Assembly (NCBI GenBank): GCA_964527735.1
Contig: CAZGPG010000004.1
Location: forward strand, 203,043-267,042
Length of the DNA: 64,000 nucleotides
DNA from: JBEBVQ01 sp964527735
GTDB lineage: Bacteria; Bacteroidota; Bacteroidia; Chitinophagales; Chitinophagaceae
Direction of reading: 5' to 3'
Part shown: piece after piece, positions 27,552-35,429 of the stretch
Layout of the letters: each line of letters starts with the position of its first letter
Position numbering within the stretch: the first letter of the stretch is position 1
Notes under the pieces: model-generated
The model's database searches: none
What the model saw: only the letters and a program-made list of their open reading frames with translations
Told to the model about the DNA's origin: nothing
Position numbers and translations under genes: made by a program

Positions 27552-29603
27552 TTACCCTTCGCGTTTCCGCACCATAGTCAGGATCGTGGCAATCGCCACC
27601 GTTTCGCCGGTTTCGTCGTACACATCCACCAGCCATTTCACGATGCCTTTCGGCACATCTTCCTCACTGCGTTTTTCCTGGTCGGTTTTTTCCTTTACCG
27701 TAAAGCGTACACCGATAGTAGCGCCGGGATATACCGGCTTGGTAAATCGTGCTTCATCAATGCCGTAATTCAGCAGCACAGGGCCTTTTTTCGCATCCAC
27801 AAACAAACCGGCGGCTTTCGACAGCACAAAATAACCATGCGCCACCCGCTGTTCGAATATGGTGCCTTCGAGCGATGTGGCATCCACGTGCGCATAGAAG
27901 TTATCGCCACTTACGTTGGCAAAATTGGTGATATCGGCTTCCGTCACCGTATGCTTTGCGGTAATGAGCGTATCTCCGACATTCAGCTCTTCAAAATATT
28001 TCCTAAAAGGATGCACCTCCGTTTCCGTTTGCCGTCCGCCCTGCTGGTATACATTCGTGATCCGCGATATGGTAGTGGGCGATCCCTGTATGGCCGTACG
28101 CTGCAGATAATGCAATACGCCGCGCTTGCCACCCATCTCTTCACCACCGCCGGCGCGTCCCGGTCCGCCATGCACCAGCATCGGCATCGGAGAACCGTGT
28201 CCGGTGCTTTCCTTCACACAATCGCTGTTCAGTACCAATATACGGCCATGCATACTGGCGGCGCCCAGCACAAACTCCTTCGCCACATCGTCATCTGCCG
28301 TTATGATAGAGCACACCAGTGAGCCCTTGCCCATCCTGGCGAGCGCTATGGCATCGTCAAGCGTATCATACGGCATGATCGTGGATACAGGGCCAAAAGC
28401 TTCTATATTGTGGCAATCCGTTTTGGTAAACGGATCATTATTGAAGAATACCAGCGGTGGCAGGAAAGCGCCATTTTCTTTATCAGCACCTACCACCTCA
28501 AACTTTTCCGGGTCGCCGATCACGATCTCCTGCGATTGCGCCAGCAACTGCACCCTTTCACGTACTTCATTGCGTTGTGAGATGCCCGCGAGCGGCCCCA
28601 TACGCACGCCTTCTACCGAAGGGTTTCCGATGGTAGTCTGCTGCAGCCGTTTCCCCAAAGCGATCTGCACATCCTCCACCCGGTCTGCCGGTACCATGAT
28701 GCGGCGCACGGCCGTACATTTCTGCCCGGCCTTCACCGTGATCTCACGGGCAACTTCTTTTATAAAAATATCAAACTCCGGCATGCCCGGCTTTACATCC
28801 GGACCGAGCACCGAACAGTTGAGCGAATCGGCTTCAAGATTAAACGGCACTGCTTCGGAAACAATACGCGGATGCGATTTCAGCATCTGCCCGGTAGATG
28901 CGGATCCGGTAAACGTAACCACATCCTGGCTCTCGATCGTATCGAGGATACCGCGCGCCGAGCCGCAGATCAGCTGCAGGGATCCTTCGGGGAGGATCTC
29001 CGATTTGATGATCTCCTCAAAAACGGCTTCCGTAAGATAAGAGGTGAGGGTAGCGGGCTTTACGATCGCGGGTACACCGGCCAGCAGGTTGACGGCTACT
29101 TTTTCCAGCATGCCCCATACCGGGAAGTTAAAAGCATTGATATGAATGGCTACGCCTTCGCGCGGCACCATGATATGATGACCAATAAACGTACCGTTTT
29201 TGGAGAGCTTCGCCGCTTCGCCATCCACATAGAAACGCTCATCGGGAAACTGGCGGCGGAGGCTTGCATAGGCAAACAGGTTGCCGATCCCGCCCTCAAT
29301 ATCCACCCAGCTATCTGCCCGTGTAGCGCCGGTAAGTGCGCTGATCTCATAAAAATATTCCTTACGCTCCAGGAGGTACATAGCCAGCGCTTTAAGCATG
29401 CGGCCACGCTCGTGGAATGTAAACTTACGCAGGGCCGGGCCGCCTGTCTTGCGCGCATACTGCATCATGGCGCCAAAATCAAGACCATCGCTCCCGGCCG
29501 TATAAATGACTTCGCCGGTGATGGCATTATATAATTTTTCGCCTCCGTTCTCAGCGGTAACCCACTTACCTTCAGCGTAATTCTTCAGTTGTGCAACAGA
29601 CAT
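27552..29603 (-). CDS. paaZ: Bifunctional oxepin-CoA hydrolase/3-oxo-5,6-dehydrosuberyl-CoA semialdehyde dehydrogenase
   Basis: In aerobic phenylacetate catabolism PaaZ opens the oxepin-CoA ring and oxidises the resulting aldehyde. The 683-residue product fuses an aldehyde dehydrogenase domain (about 1-520) to a MaoC-type hydratase (about 540-683). The dehydrogenase part shows INAFNFPVWG, the GSASTG cofactor motif, the general-base Glu in FNLEADSLNCSVL and the catalytic Cys in GQKCTAVRR. The HGGPGRAGGGEEMGG stretch is typical of PaaZ. The hydratase part has FANVSGDNFYAHVD and VAHGYFVLS. The ATG at 29603 is preferred to the TTG two codons upstream. No other paa genes are adjacent; the pathway, if complete, lies elsewhere. 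Confidence 0.94.
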   Translation of the reverse strand: MSVAQLKNYAEGKWVTAENGGEKLYNAITGEVIYTAGSDGLDFGAMMQYARKTGGPALRKFTFHERGRMLKALAMYLLERKEYFYEISALTGATRADSWVDIEGGIGNLFAYASLRRQFPDERFYVDGEAAKLSKNGTFIGHHIMVPREGVAIHINAFNFPVWGMLEKVAVNLLAGVPAIVKPATLTSYLTEAVFEEIIKSEILPEGSLQLICGSARGILDTIESQDVVTFTGSASTGQMLKSHPRIVSEAVPFNLEADSLNCSVLGPDVKPGMPEFDIFIKEVAREITVKAGQKCTAVRRIMVPADRVEDVQIALGKRLQQTTIGNPSVEGVRMGPLAGISQRNEVRERVQLLAQSQEIVIGDPEKFEVVGADKENGAFLPPLVFFNNDPFTKTDCHNIEAFGPVSTIMPYDTLDDAIALARMGKGSLVCSIITADDDVAKEFVLGAASMHGRILVLNSDCVKESTGHGSPMPMLVHGGPGRAGGGEEMGGKRGVLHYLQRTAIQGSPTTISRITNVYQQGGRQTETEVHPFRKYFEELNVGDTLITAKHTVTEADITNFANVSGDNFYAHVDATSLEGTIFEQRVAHGYFVLSKAAGLFVDAKKGPVLLNYGIDEARFTKPVYPGATIGVRFTVKEKTDQEKRSEEDVPKGIVKWLVDVYDETGETVAIATILTMVRKREG

Positions 29604-29662
29604 CAGCAAAGTTTTAACCCCTGCAAATGTAGCTAGATTTGACCAATGAAACAGCGCCGGTT

Positions 29663-29727
29663 GTAGAGACGCGATTGATCGCGTCTCCCTTGCACAATGA
29701 CGACGACGCGATCAATCGCGTCTCTAC
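29663..29727. repeat. Perfect 23-bp inverted repeat GTAGAGACGCGATTGATCGCGTC
   Basis: Positions 29663-29685 and 29705-29727 are exact reverse complements around a 19-nt loop. Each arm is itself nearly palindromic around GCGAT/ATCGC. Repeats built on GTAGAGACGCGAT...ATCGCGTCTCTAC are, as I recall, dispersed in genomes of several phyla. It sits in the divergent gap between paaZ and the Rieske gene. Confidence 0.85.
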
Positions 29728-29789
29728 GTAAAGGACCGGCACAAATGAAATGGCATTAACCGGATCATGTTTTCCGTTATTTTTACCAA

Positions 29790-30110
29790 ATGAATTACGA
29801 ATGGCATCCTGCCGGTGCGGTTCACTCGTTTTCAGACACGGAAATCATGGAGCGGGAAGTAGCCGGAAAACATATTGCCTTCCTCCGCAAAGGCGCTGCT
29901 GTCTATGCCTTCGCGGCTATCTGCCCGCACGGCGGCGCCAGGTTCTGCGACGGATGGACAGACTATGCCGGCCGTGTCGTATGCCCGCTCCATAAATACA
30001 AATTCAACCCCGCCAACGGATACAATACCAGCGGAGAAGGTTATAAATTAAAAACCTACCCGGTTGATATAAAAGACGACATTGTGTACATTGGACTGAT
30101 CAATAATTAA
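29790..30110 (+). CDS. Small Rieske [2Fe-2S] ferredoxin-like protein
   Basis: A 106-residue cytosolic electron carrier with one Rieske domain. The two cluster-binding boxes are CPHGG (Cys45, His47) and CPLHKY (Cys65, His68), spaced as in NirD- and ferredoxin-type Rieske proteins. No signal peptide or membrane anchor is present, so it is not a bc1-type subunit. It starts 6 nt upstream of nothing else but ends 6 nt before the next gene (LD-carboxypeptidase), so the two are probably co-transcribed, although no shared pathway is obvious. Its redox partner is not evident. Confidence 0.9.
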   Translation: MNYEWHPAGAVHSFSDTEIMEREVAGKHIAFLRKGAAVYAFAAICPHGGARFCDGWTDYAGRVVCPLHKYKFNPANGYNTSGEGYKLKTYPVDIKDDIVYIGLINN

Positions 30111-30116
30111 ATCAAA

Positions 30117-31040
30117 ATGCCCATACACATACCCCCCTTCCTCCAGCCCGGCGACACTATCGGCATCACCTGTCCTTCCGGTTATGTATCTTCAGAAAGA
30201 GTACATTATGCCGTGGAAGTATTACAACGCTGGGGCTACCGTGTGCGGACCGGGAAAACGGTGGGCTCGGAGCATTTTTACTTCTCCGGCAGAGACGAAG
30301 CCCGTCGCACAGATTTGCAGGAGATGCTGGATGACCGGGAAATAAAGGCCATCCTGATGGGGCGCGGCGGCTATGGCATGAGCCGGATCATTGACGATCT
30401 CGATTTTACTGCTTTTTACCGGCACCCCAAATGGATCTGCGGCTTCAGCGATATTACGCTGCTGCATAACCATATCCAGGCCAATTATGGCATAGCCACC
30501 CTGCACAGCCCCATGTGCGGCGCTTTTTCCCCGGATACAGAGCATTCGGATTTTCTCCTGAGCCTGAAAAATGCGCTGGAAGGGAAACCGGCTGTTTATC
30601 AAGTCGCTCCGTCTCCTTTCAACCGGCCGGGTACGGCAACCGGCATCCTTACCGGTGGCAACCTGGCCATGCTGGCGCACAGTACAGGATCTGTTTCTGC
30701 CGTGGATACGCAGGATAAAATACTGTTTATTGAAGACATCGGTGAACACCTTTACAATGCAGACCGTATGCTCCTGAACCTGAAACGTGCCGGCAGGCTG
30801 GAAGGACTGGCCGGCCTGATCGTTGGCGGCTTTACGGATATGCAGGATACGGAGCGTCCGTTCGGGCAAACCATAGACCAGATCATCGCAGATAAGGTGG
30901 CAGAATATGATTACCCGGTCTGTTTCGGATTTCCCGCCGGCCACCAGGAGATCAATTATACGCTTATGTTGGGCGCTCCGCATGAATTGACCGTTAACCA
31001 CGATACTATACACCTGACAAGGCACAGGCCGGCAATCTGA
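30117..31040 (+). CDS. Murein LD-carboxypeptidase (S66 family)
   Basis: S66 peptidases remove the terminal D-Ala from tetrapeptide murein fragments during cell-wall recycling. The 307-residue protein has the family start (LQPGDTIGITCPSGYV), the nucleophile Ser in ICGFSDITLLHNH, the GILTGGNLAMLAHSTGS segment, the acid in LFIEDIGEHLYNADRML and the histidine in FPAGHQEINYTLMLGA. There is no signal peptide, consistent with a cytosolic LdcA-like enzyme. It is spaced 6 nt from the Rieske gene. Confidence 0.93.
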   Translation: MPIHIPPFLQPGDTIGITCPSGYVSSERVHYAVEVLQRWGYRVRTGKTVGSEHFYFSGRDEARRTDLQEMLDDREIKAILMGRGGYGMSRIIDDLDFTAFYRHPKWICGFSDITLLHNHIQANYGIATLHSPMCGAFSPDTEHSDFLLSLKNALEGKPAVYQVAPSPFNRPGTATGILTGGNLAMLAHSTGSVSAVDTQDKILFIEDIGEHLYNADRMLLNLKRAGRLEGLAGLIVGGFTDMQDTERPFGQTIDQIIADKVAEYDYPVCFGFPAGHQEINYTLMLGAPHELTVNHDTIHLTRHRPAI

Positions 31041-31050
31041 TTACCTGTTC

Positions 31051-31072
31051 ATGGCGGCCCCCGAGCCGCCAT
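31051..31072. repeat. GC-rich palindrome ATGGCGGC/GCCGCCAT (copy 2)
   Basis: The same stems as at 27519-27540, in reverse orientation: read on the minus strand, about 28 bp match the first copy with one or two differences. It lies 10 bp after the LD-carboxypeptidase stop and could act as a transcript-end hairpin. The rest of 31073-31296 is AT-rich with no gene apart from the promoter box at 31266-31273. Confidence 0.7.
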
Positions 31073-31265
31073 CGTATGATTTATGCTATAGCTATTCTTA
31101 ATAGTTGCAGTAGCCGCAAGCGATGGCGGGTCAGGACTGCAACCCATATCAAAATATTTTTACCGGACAACAGTGATTTTAAATAAAGCTAAATAATAAT
31201 CATTATTAATAGCTGCAATAAGAAAATCTTAACTTATGATAATGGTCTGATAACCTTTATACACC

Positions 31266-31273
31266 TATTTTTG
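31266..31273 (+). promoter_or_regulatory. Candidate -7 box (TATTTTTG) of the YceI gene
   Basis: TATTTTTG matches the Bacteroidota TAnnTTTG box and lies 23 bp before the ATG. The expected upstream TTTG is degenerate (TGG-like at about 20 bp), so strength is uncertain. Confidence 0.5.
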
Positions 31274-31296
31274 TCAGAATTAAACAAATCAGAATT

Positions 31297-31956
31297 ATGA
31301 AACGCATCCTTTTACCAACAGCAGCGCTGGCCATGTTTTTTGCATCCTGCCAGAATGCTCCAACGGCCGACCAGGCAGAAACAGCAGAAGCACAAGAAGT
31401 AACCTCAGCAGAAGGTATTCCCCTGAAAGCCGATCTTGCACAAAGCAAACTTGAATTTATCGGCACCAAGCCTGTCGGGTCCCATCATGGCACCATCCAA
31501 CTTAAAGACGGACAAATAATTGTGAATGGCGATGCTATCACAGGCGGTTCTTTTGTTATTGATCTCACTACACTGCAGACAGACGATCAGGATGCCGATG
31601 GCAATGCCAAGCTCACCGGCCACCTGAAGACAGCGGATTTCTTTGATGTGGAAAACCATCCTGAAGCCATTTTTGAAATCGTAAGTGTAACACCGGGTGT
31701 GGCAAACAGTGAAGAAGTGATCCTGAAAGACGCTACACATACTATCACCGGCAACCTCACCATGAAAGGCATCACCAAAAGCATTACATTCCCTGCTAAA
31801 GTTCAGATGGACGAAAATGAGGTAATTGCTAATGCCAATTTCAATATAGACCGCACTGAATGGGGACTGGTATATGGCAACGACCAGAGCCTCGGTGATA
31901 AATTCATCCGTCCGGAAGTAAACATCCAGTTGCAGCTTGCCGCAGGTAATCTGTAA
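31297..31956 (+). CDS. YceI-family lipoprotein
   Basis: A 219-residue periplasmic or surface lipocalin-like protein. The lipobox is FASC (Cys18), followed by a Thr/Ala/Glu-rich linker. The YceI domain (about 45-218) shows KLEFIGTKPVGSHHG, GGSFVIDLTTLQTDDQD, LKTADFFDVENHPEAIFEI and FNIDRTEWGLVYG, which fit the family. YceI proteins bind isoprenoid or amphiphilic ligands; the physiological role is usually unknown. A second, more divergent YceI protein is encoded at 40376-40996. A strong hairpin terminator follows. Confidence 0.92.
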   Translation: MKRILLPTAALAMFFASCQNAPTADQAETAEAQEVTSAEGIPLKADLAQSKLEFIGTKPVGSHHGTIQLKDGQIIVNGDAITGGSFVIDLTTLQTDDQDADGNAKLTGHLKTADFFDVENHPEAIFEIVSVTPGVANSEEVILKDATHTITGNLTMKGITKSITFPAKVQMDENEVIANANFNIDRTEWGLVYGNDQSLGDKFIRPEVNIQLQLAAGNL

Positions 31957-31975
31957 TCAGGCAGTAATAAGTATC

Positions 31976-32040
31976 AAGTCGTAAGTATCAGGTTGTTTTG
32001 ACTTAACAGTTTCAATAACCTGGTACTTGCGGCTTTTTTT
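31976..32040 (+). terminator. Terminator with a 19-bp stem completed by G-U pairs
   Basis: The RNA of 31976-31994 can pair along its full length with 32017-32035, with three G-U wobbles and no mismatch, followed by a run of seven T (32034-32040). The wobbles fold only in the rightward transcript, so this is a terminator for the YceI gene rather than a symmetric DNA palindrome. A diverged tandem copy of the segment follows at 32046-32120. Confidence 0.85.
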
Positions 32041-32045
32041 ATTGC

Positions 32046-32120
32046 GTCAGTAATAACTATCAAATCGTAAATAACAAGCTGTTTTGACTTAATTGTGTTT
32101 GTGCTTTAATAGCTTGATAC
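32046..32120. repeat. Diverged tandem copy of the YceI terminator segment
   Basis: CAGTAATAA(C)TATCAA(A)TCGTAA... repeats the start of 31964-32000, and GTTTTGACTTAA occurs at the same relative place in both copies. The second copy ends at AGCTTGATACTTTTTAA before the convergent moxR gene. Its stem is weaker, but the copy read leftward may serve moxR. Confidence 0.6.
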
Positions 32121-32123
32121 TTT

Positions 32124-33116
32124 TTAATACAGCCGCAGCTTTGCCAATCGTTCTACTTCATTGTTGATAATGCCCTCAAGGGCTTTCTGCTTCCCGTCCT
32201 TGTTGCGATATATCAACCGGTGGTCGATCACCGCACGGGCAATGTCTTTTACATCATCTTCGATGACGAATGTACGTCCCTTCACCAGCGCCCAGGCACG
32301 CAGACATTTCAGGAAAGCAATACCACTCCTTATGGATGCTCCCAGTGTTATATCCGGATGCGTACGTGTTGTACGCACAATATTATTGACGGCATGAATG
32401 ATCTCCTCATGTACAAATACCTGCGCCGCCTGTTCCTGGAGCGAAAGGATATCCTGCATCGTCAATACTTGTTCCAGTTGCACCAGATTACGGGCAATGC
32501 CTGCATATTCTCGGTAGATGTTTAATTCCGTTTCTTCATCCACATACCCGAAGTATATTTTCATAAAGAACCTGTCGAGCTGTGCGGCAGGCAGCGGGTA
32601 GGTACCTTCCATTTCAATGGGGTTCTGGGTGGCGATGGTGAAAAACATCTGCTCAAGGCTGAGCGTGGTATCGCCTACCGTAATCTGATGCTCTGCCATA
32701 GATTCGAGCAGGGCACTCTGCACCTTCGGCGAAGCCCGGTTGATCTCGTCTGCCAGCAATACATTACAGAAGAGCGGCCCTTTCTTAAAAACAAACTCTT
32801 TGGTCCGGTCGTCGAAGATATGCGTCCCGATCAGGTCCATCGGCAAAAGGTCGGGCGTAAATTGTATCCGTTTGAAGATAACATGGTCTTCCCCGTTACC
32901 GCCGCTGATACATTGTGCCAGGCTGCGTGCCAGAACTGTTTTACCGGTGCCGGGGTTATCTTCCATCAGGATATGACCGCCGGCCAGCAGTGCGGTGATC
33001 ACCATTTCCACCTGCGGGCGTTTGCCGCGGATCACCCGTTCTATCTGTGTGACCAGGGATTGTACGGCAGTTGTGGCATTGATCGTATCCGTAACAGGGA
33101 CGTGTTCCTCCATCAT
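32124..33116 (-). CDS. MoxR-family AAA+ ATPase
   Basis: A 330-residue AAA+ chaperone-like ATPase. Walker A is NPGTGKT (residues 54-60), Walker B is VLLADEINRASPKVQSALLE, sensor 1 is FFTIATQNPIEMEGTYPLP, and the C-terminal lid has SIRSGIAFLKCLRAWAL. MoxR proteins usually work with a DUF58/VWA protein in metal-cofactor insertion or envelope stress. Here no DUF58 or VWA gene is adjacent, so the partner is unknown. It starts with tandem ATGs (33116, 33113). Confidence 0.92.
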   Translation of the reverse strand: MMEEHVPVTDTINATTAVQSLVTQIERVIRGKRPQVEMVITALLAGGHILMEDNPGTGKTVLARSLAQCISGGNGEDHVIFKRIQFTPDLLPMDLIGTHIFDDRTKEFVFKKGPLFCNVLLADEINRASPKVQSALLESMAEHQITVGDTTLSLEQMFFTIATQNPIEMEGTYPLPAAQLDRFFMKIYFGYVDEETELNIYREYAGIARNLVQLEQVLTMQDILSLQEQAAQVFVHEEIIHAVNNIVRTTRTHPDITLGASIRSGIAFLKCLRAWALVKGRTFVIEDDVKDIARAVIDHRLIYRNKDGKQKALEGIINNEVERLAKLRLY

Positions 33117-33241
33117 AGCAAATCAAAGGTTTCTACAATTTTAACGATTTATCTGATGATGAGCGGAGAACGGGTGATAAATTTTTGTGAAACCGGTGGA
33201 GGAATAGAAGAATGCTCTAACAAATATTCTTTCAATAAACA

Positions 33242-33269
33242 GCAGGGGCGGGAAATTTCCCGCCCCTGC
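33242..33269 (-). terminator. 28-bp perfect palindrome, probable transcript end
   Basis: GCAGGGGCGGGAAA at 33242-33255 is followed directly by its exact reverse complement to 33269. It lies 24 bp beyond the stop of the leftward T9SS cargo gene (33294). The T-run on the minus strand is poor, so it may be a 3' stabilising hairpin rather than an intrinsic terminator. Confidence 0.6.
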
Positions 33270-33293
33270 AATTCTTTATTACCTTATTAACTT

Positions 33294-35288
33294 TTATTGC
33301 TTTACCAATTTGGTTCGTGTTATCGTTTCTCCGTTTTCCAGAATTTCAACGATATATATACCGGTAGGGTAAGTGCCCATATCATACCGGAAGACAGTAC
33401 CGTTAAAGCCCGGTTGTTCTGTGACCACCTGACCGGTAAAATTGATCAGACGGAGGGTAGCATCATGTAAGGGAATACCGGAACGTATCTCCATGTGCAT
33501 ATTAACCGGATTAGGGCTGATGCTGATCAGAGCGGCCAACTGATCCTTTCGGACAGACACGTTGGTAACAGCATAGGCTGTAGAGTCCGAACAGCCGTTT
33601 ATCTGGCTCACCTTAACGCTATAGACGCCATTTGTATCCACCGTGTAGCCGGAACCTGTAGCGCCGGAGATCGGTTGACCGTCACGGTACCACTGATAGG
33701 AATCATATGTGTTATTGACTGTGAGCTTGTTGTTGTTTACCAGAATGTTCACAGCAGGTATATAGCCTCCGTGTATGATAAATGTATCTACCTCAGGGAA
33801 ACAATTGTCATATTTGCGTACCCAATATGTGCCGGCATTATGAATGACACGTACCGTATCAGTTGAGCCATCATCCCATTCTACTCCCCGACGCAACGGG
33901 GTTACCTTTAGTTCCAGCAACGGCGTTCCCTGTATATTGGTACAAATAAGTGTGTCCAGTACTGTAGAAGTCGTATCTCCGGGTTTTACTACAGCCACGG
34001 CATTCGGAAAGCCCAGTACCATACGGGTATCCGGCTGTAAGGGTACGGCCTTAAACACTACATTACATGCAGTTCCCAACAGGTCGGGAGATTCAATGCG
34101 GTGCAGCGTATCGGCAACCAATCCCGCACCACCCAGATTATACCCAAAGTATATCTTTCCATCGGGGCCGGTTTTCAGATCACTGCCGCCATCGCCCACC
34201 TTGGCAACACCTGTCTTCGAAGCGACGATATCTGCAGATGTGGGTAAATTCAGATTCCACTGGTAAATACTGTCTGCGTGCGACAGAGCGTAGAGCCTGG
34301 ATCCGTCCAGAGAAAATGCAACACCATTCGACACCCGTACAGGGGTTACACTACGGGGTGGGATGCCCGAAATAGTGACCGGGGCGCCCGGCGCCATATC
34401 GAAACTGTTAGACAACATGCCTGTGACAGGATCAAAATCGTACATTTCCAACGCTCCCCACAGGGGTATTGGATTAGCAAATCCTGTATGACCTGTTACA
34501 TGTACCATTTTGGATCCGTCAGGCGAAAACACCAGCTTTCCGGATGTCCATTCTATATATGCCAGCACACCGAAAGTAGTTGTGCTCAGGACGCCGAGCG
34601 GAGAAACAACAGGAGTGGGGTTGATCCCTCCGCTGGTAATATTATAAGCCCGGAATTCGGCTGCGCCAAAAAGATCATATACTATCGTTATCAACCATAC
34701 ATCACAATTATTACCAGCCACGGCAGCTATCTTCTGGGTAAAAAGAACAGGAGTATCCAGACATATCCGTTTCTGTCCGGCAACCACATCTCCCAGCCCC
34801 CCGTCCAGATCCATATCCACCACACTGTAAAACAGGTGCGACCCCTCCGAAACCGGATTTAATAACGGGCCCACCAGGTTTCTTTCCATGGAAAATATAT
34901 AATACAGGTTGTCGCTGCCTGGTACGGGTACAATGGTACCGGATTGCAAGCCGTCCAGCGTGGTATTGTATCCTACCCTGGTACCGTTGGGATGCAACAA
35001 ATCCTTCCCGTTGGGCATAATAAAATGATCCCGGTTCCATACCCAGTCGCCATCTGTATAAAAAAGCAACTGACCATTGGCATCACATACAGATCCGCTG
35101 TTCAGTGCGGGTCTGATGCTGCTGTCGGAAGACTGGCTGTTCCGGGTTGAAATACTAACCGCACTCCCGCTGTTAAAGTCAAGCCCGGCAGCAACACCGA
35201 ATACCCATACATTTTCTTCCTTTTGAGCCTGGCCATGCAGCAGGATAAAAAAACTGAGGAATAATAAAAGCGTAAACTTCTTCATCAT
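33294..35288 (-). CDS. T9SS-secreted protein (type A sorting domain)
   Basis: A 664-residue secreted protein. The signal peptide begins at tandem ATGs (35288/35285: KKFTLLLFLSFFILLHGQAQ). Residues about 25-430 form a propeller-like domain with VWVFGVAAGLDFNSG, GQLLFYTDGDWVWNR, LFYSVVDMDLDGGLGDV and GNNCDVWLI. An Ig-like region (YDSYQWYRDGQPISGATG) and a type A T9SS sorting domain (ISISPNPVNMHMEI, ending ETITRTKLVKQ) follow. Its N-terminal domain is clearly paralogous to that of the product at 41030-43645, which has the same WNR, MPNG, LFYSIVDMDEDGGLGDV and GNNCDVWLL landmarks. It is divergent from the TPR kinase at 35430 and carries the operator-promoter module at 35322-35390. Function unknown; surface or secreted. 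Confidence 0.9.
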   Translation of the reverse strand: MMKKFTLLLFLSFFILLHGQAQKEENVWVFGVAAGLDFNSGSAVSISTRNSQSSDSSIRPALNSGSVCDANGQLLFYTDGDWVWNRDHFIMPNGKDLLHPNGTRVGYNTTLDGLQSGTIVPVPGSDNLYYIFSMERNLVGPLLNPVSEGSHLFYSVVDMDLDGGLGDVVAGQKRICLDTPVLFTQKIAAVAGNNCDVWLITIVYDLFGAAEFRAYNITSGGINPTPVVSPLGVLSTTTFGVLAYIEWTSGKLVFSPDGSKMVHVTGHTGFANPIPLWGALEMYDFDPVTGMLSNSFDMAPGAPVTISGIPPRSVTPVRVSNGVAFSLDGSRLYALSHADSIYQWNLNLPTSADIVASKTGVAKVGDGGSDLKTGPDGKIYFGYNLGGAGLVADTLHRIESPDLLGTACNVVFKAVPLQPDTRMVLGFPNAVAVVKPGDTTSTVLDTLICTNIQGTPLLELKVTPLRRGVEWDDGSTDTVRVIHNAGTYWVRKYDNCFPEVDTFIIHGGYIPAVNILVNNNKLTVNNTYDSYQWYRDGQPISGATGSGYTVDTNGVYSVKVSQINGCSDSTAYAVTNVSVRKDQLAALISISPNPVNMHMEIRSGIPLHDATLRLINFTGQVVTEQPGFNGTVFRYDMGTYPTGIYIVEILENGETITRTKLVKQ

Positions 35289-35321
35289 GTTGTATGATTT
35301 TTGTGAATTAATGTATATCAG

Positions 35322-35390
35322 CAAATGTAAACAGCATCTTAACCCGGCTGGTTCATACAAATACGCATTATTCTGAAAATACGCATTTGT
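35322..35390 (-). promoter_or_regulatory. Operator-promoter module of the T9SS cargo gene (copy A)
   Basis: On the plus strand two direct copies of AAATACGCATT start at 35359 and 35377 (18-bp step). They adjoin GGTTCATAC (35350-35358), then exactly 20 bp lead to CAAATGTA (35322-35329), which read leftward is TACATTTG, a TAnnTTTG box. No TTTG -33 box is present, as expected for an activator-dependent promoter. The cargo ATG is 34 bp further on. The same arrangement with identical spacings occurs at 43951-44019. I infer binding by the nearby LuxR-type regulator. Confidence 0.75.
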
Positions 35391-35429
35391 ACCCATTGCG
35401 GAGCGGTAAGTTTCCTTAAATTAGCATAA

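Noticed and set aside
32124..33116. MoxR/VWA chaperone-toxin-like operon
   Set aside because: No DUF58, VWA or transglutaminase gene flanks this ATPase. The neighbours are a convergent YceI gene and a T9SS cargo gene.
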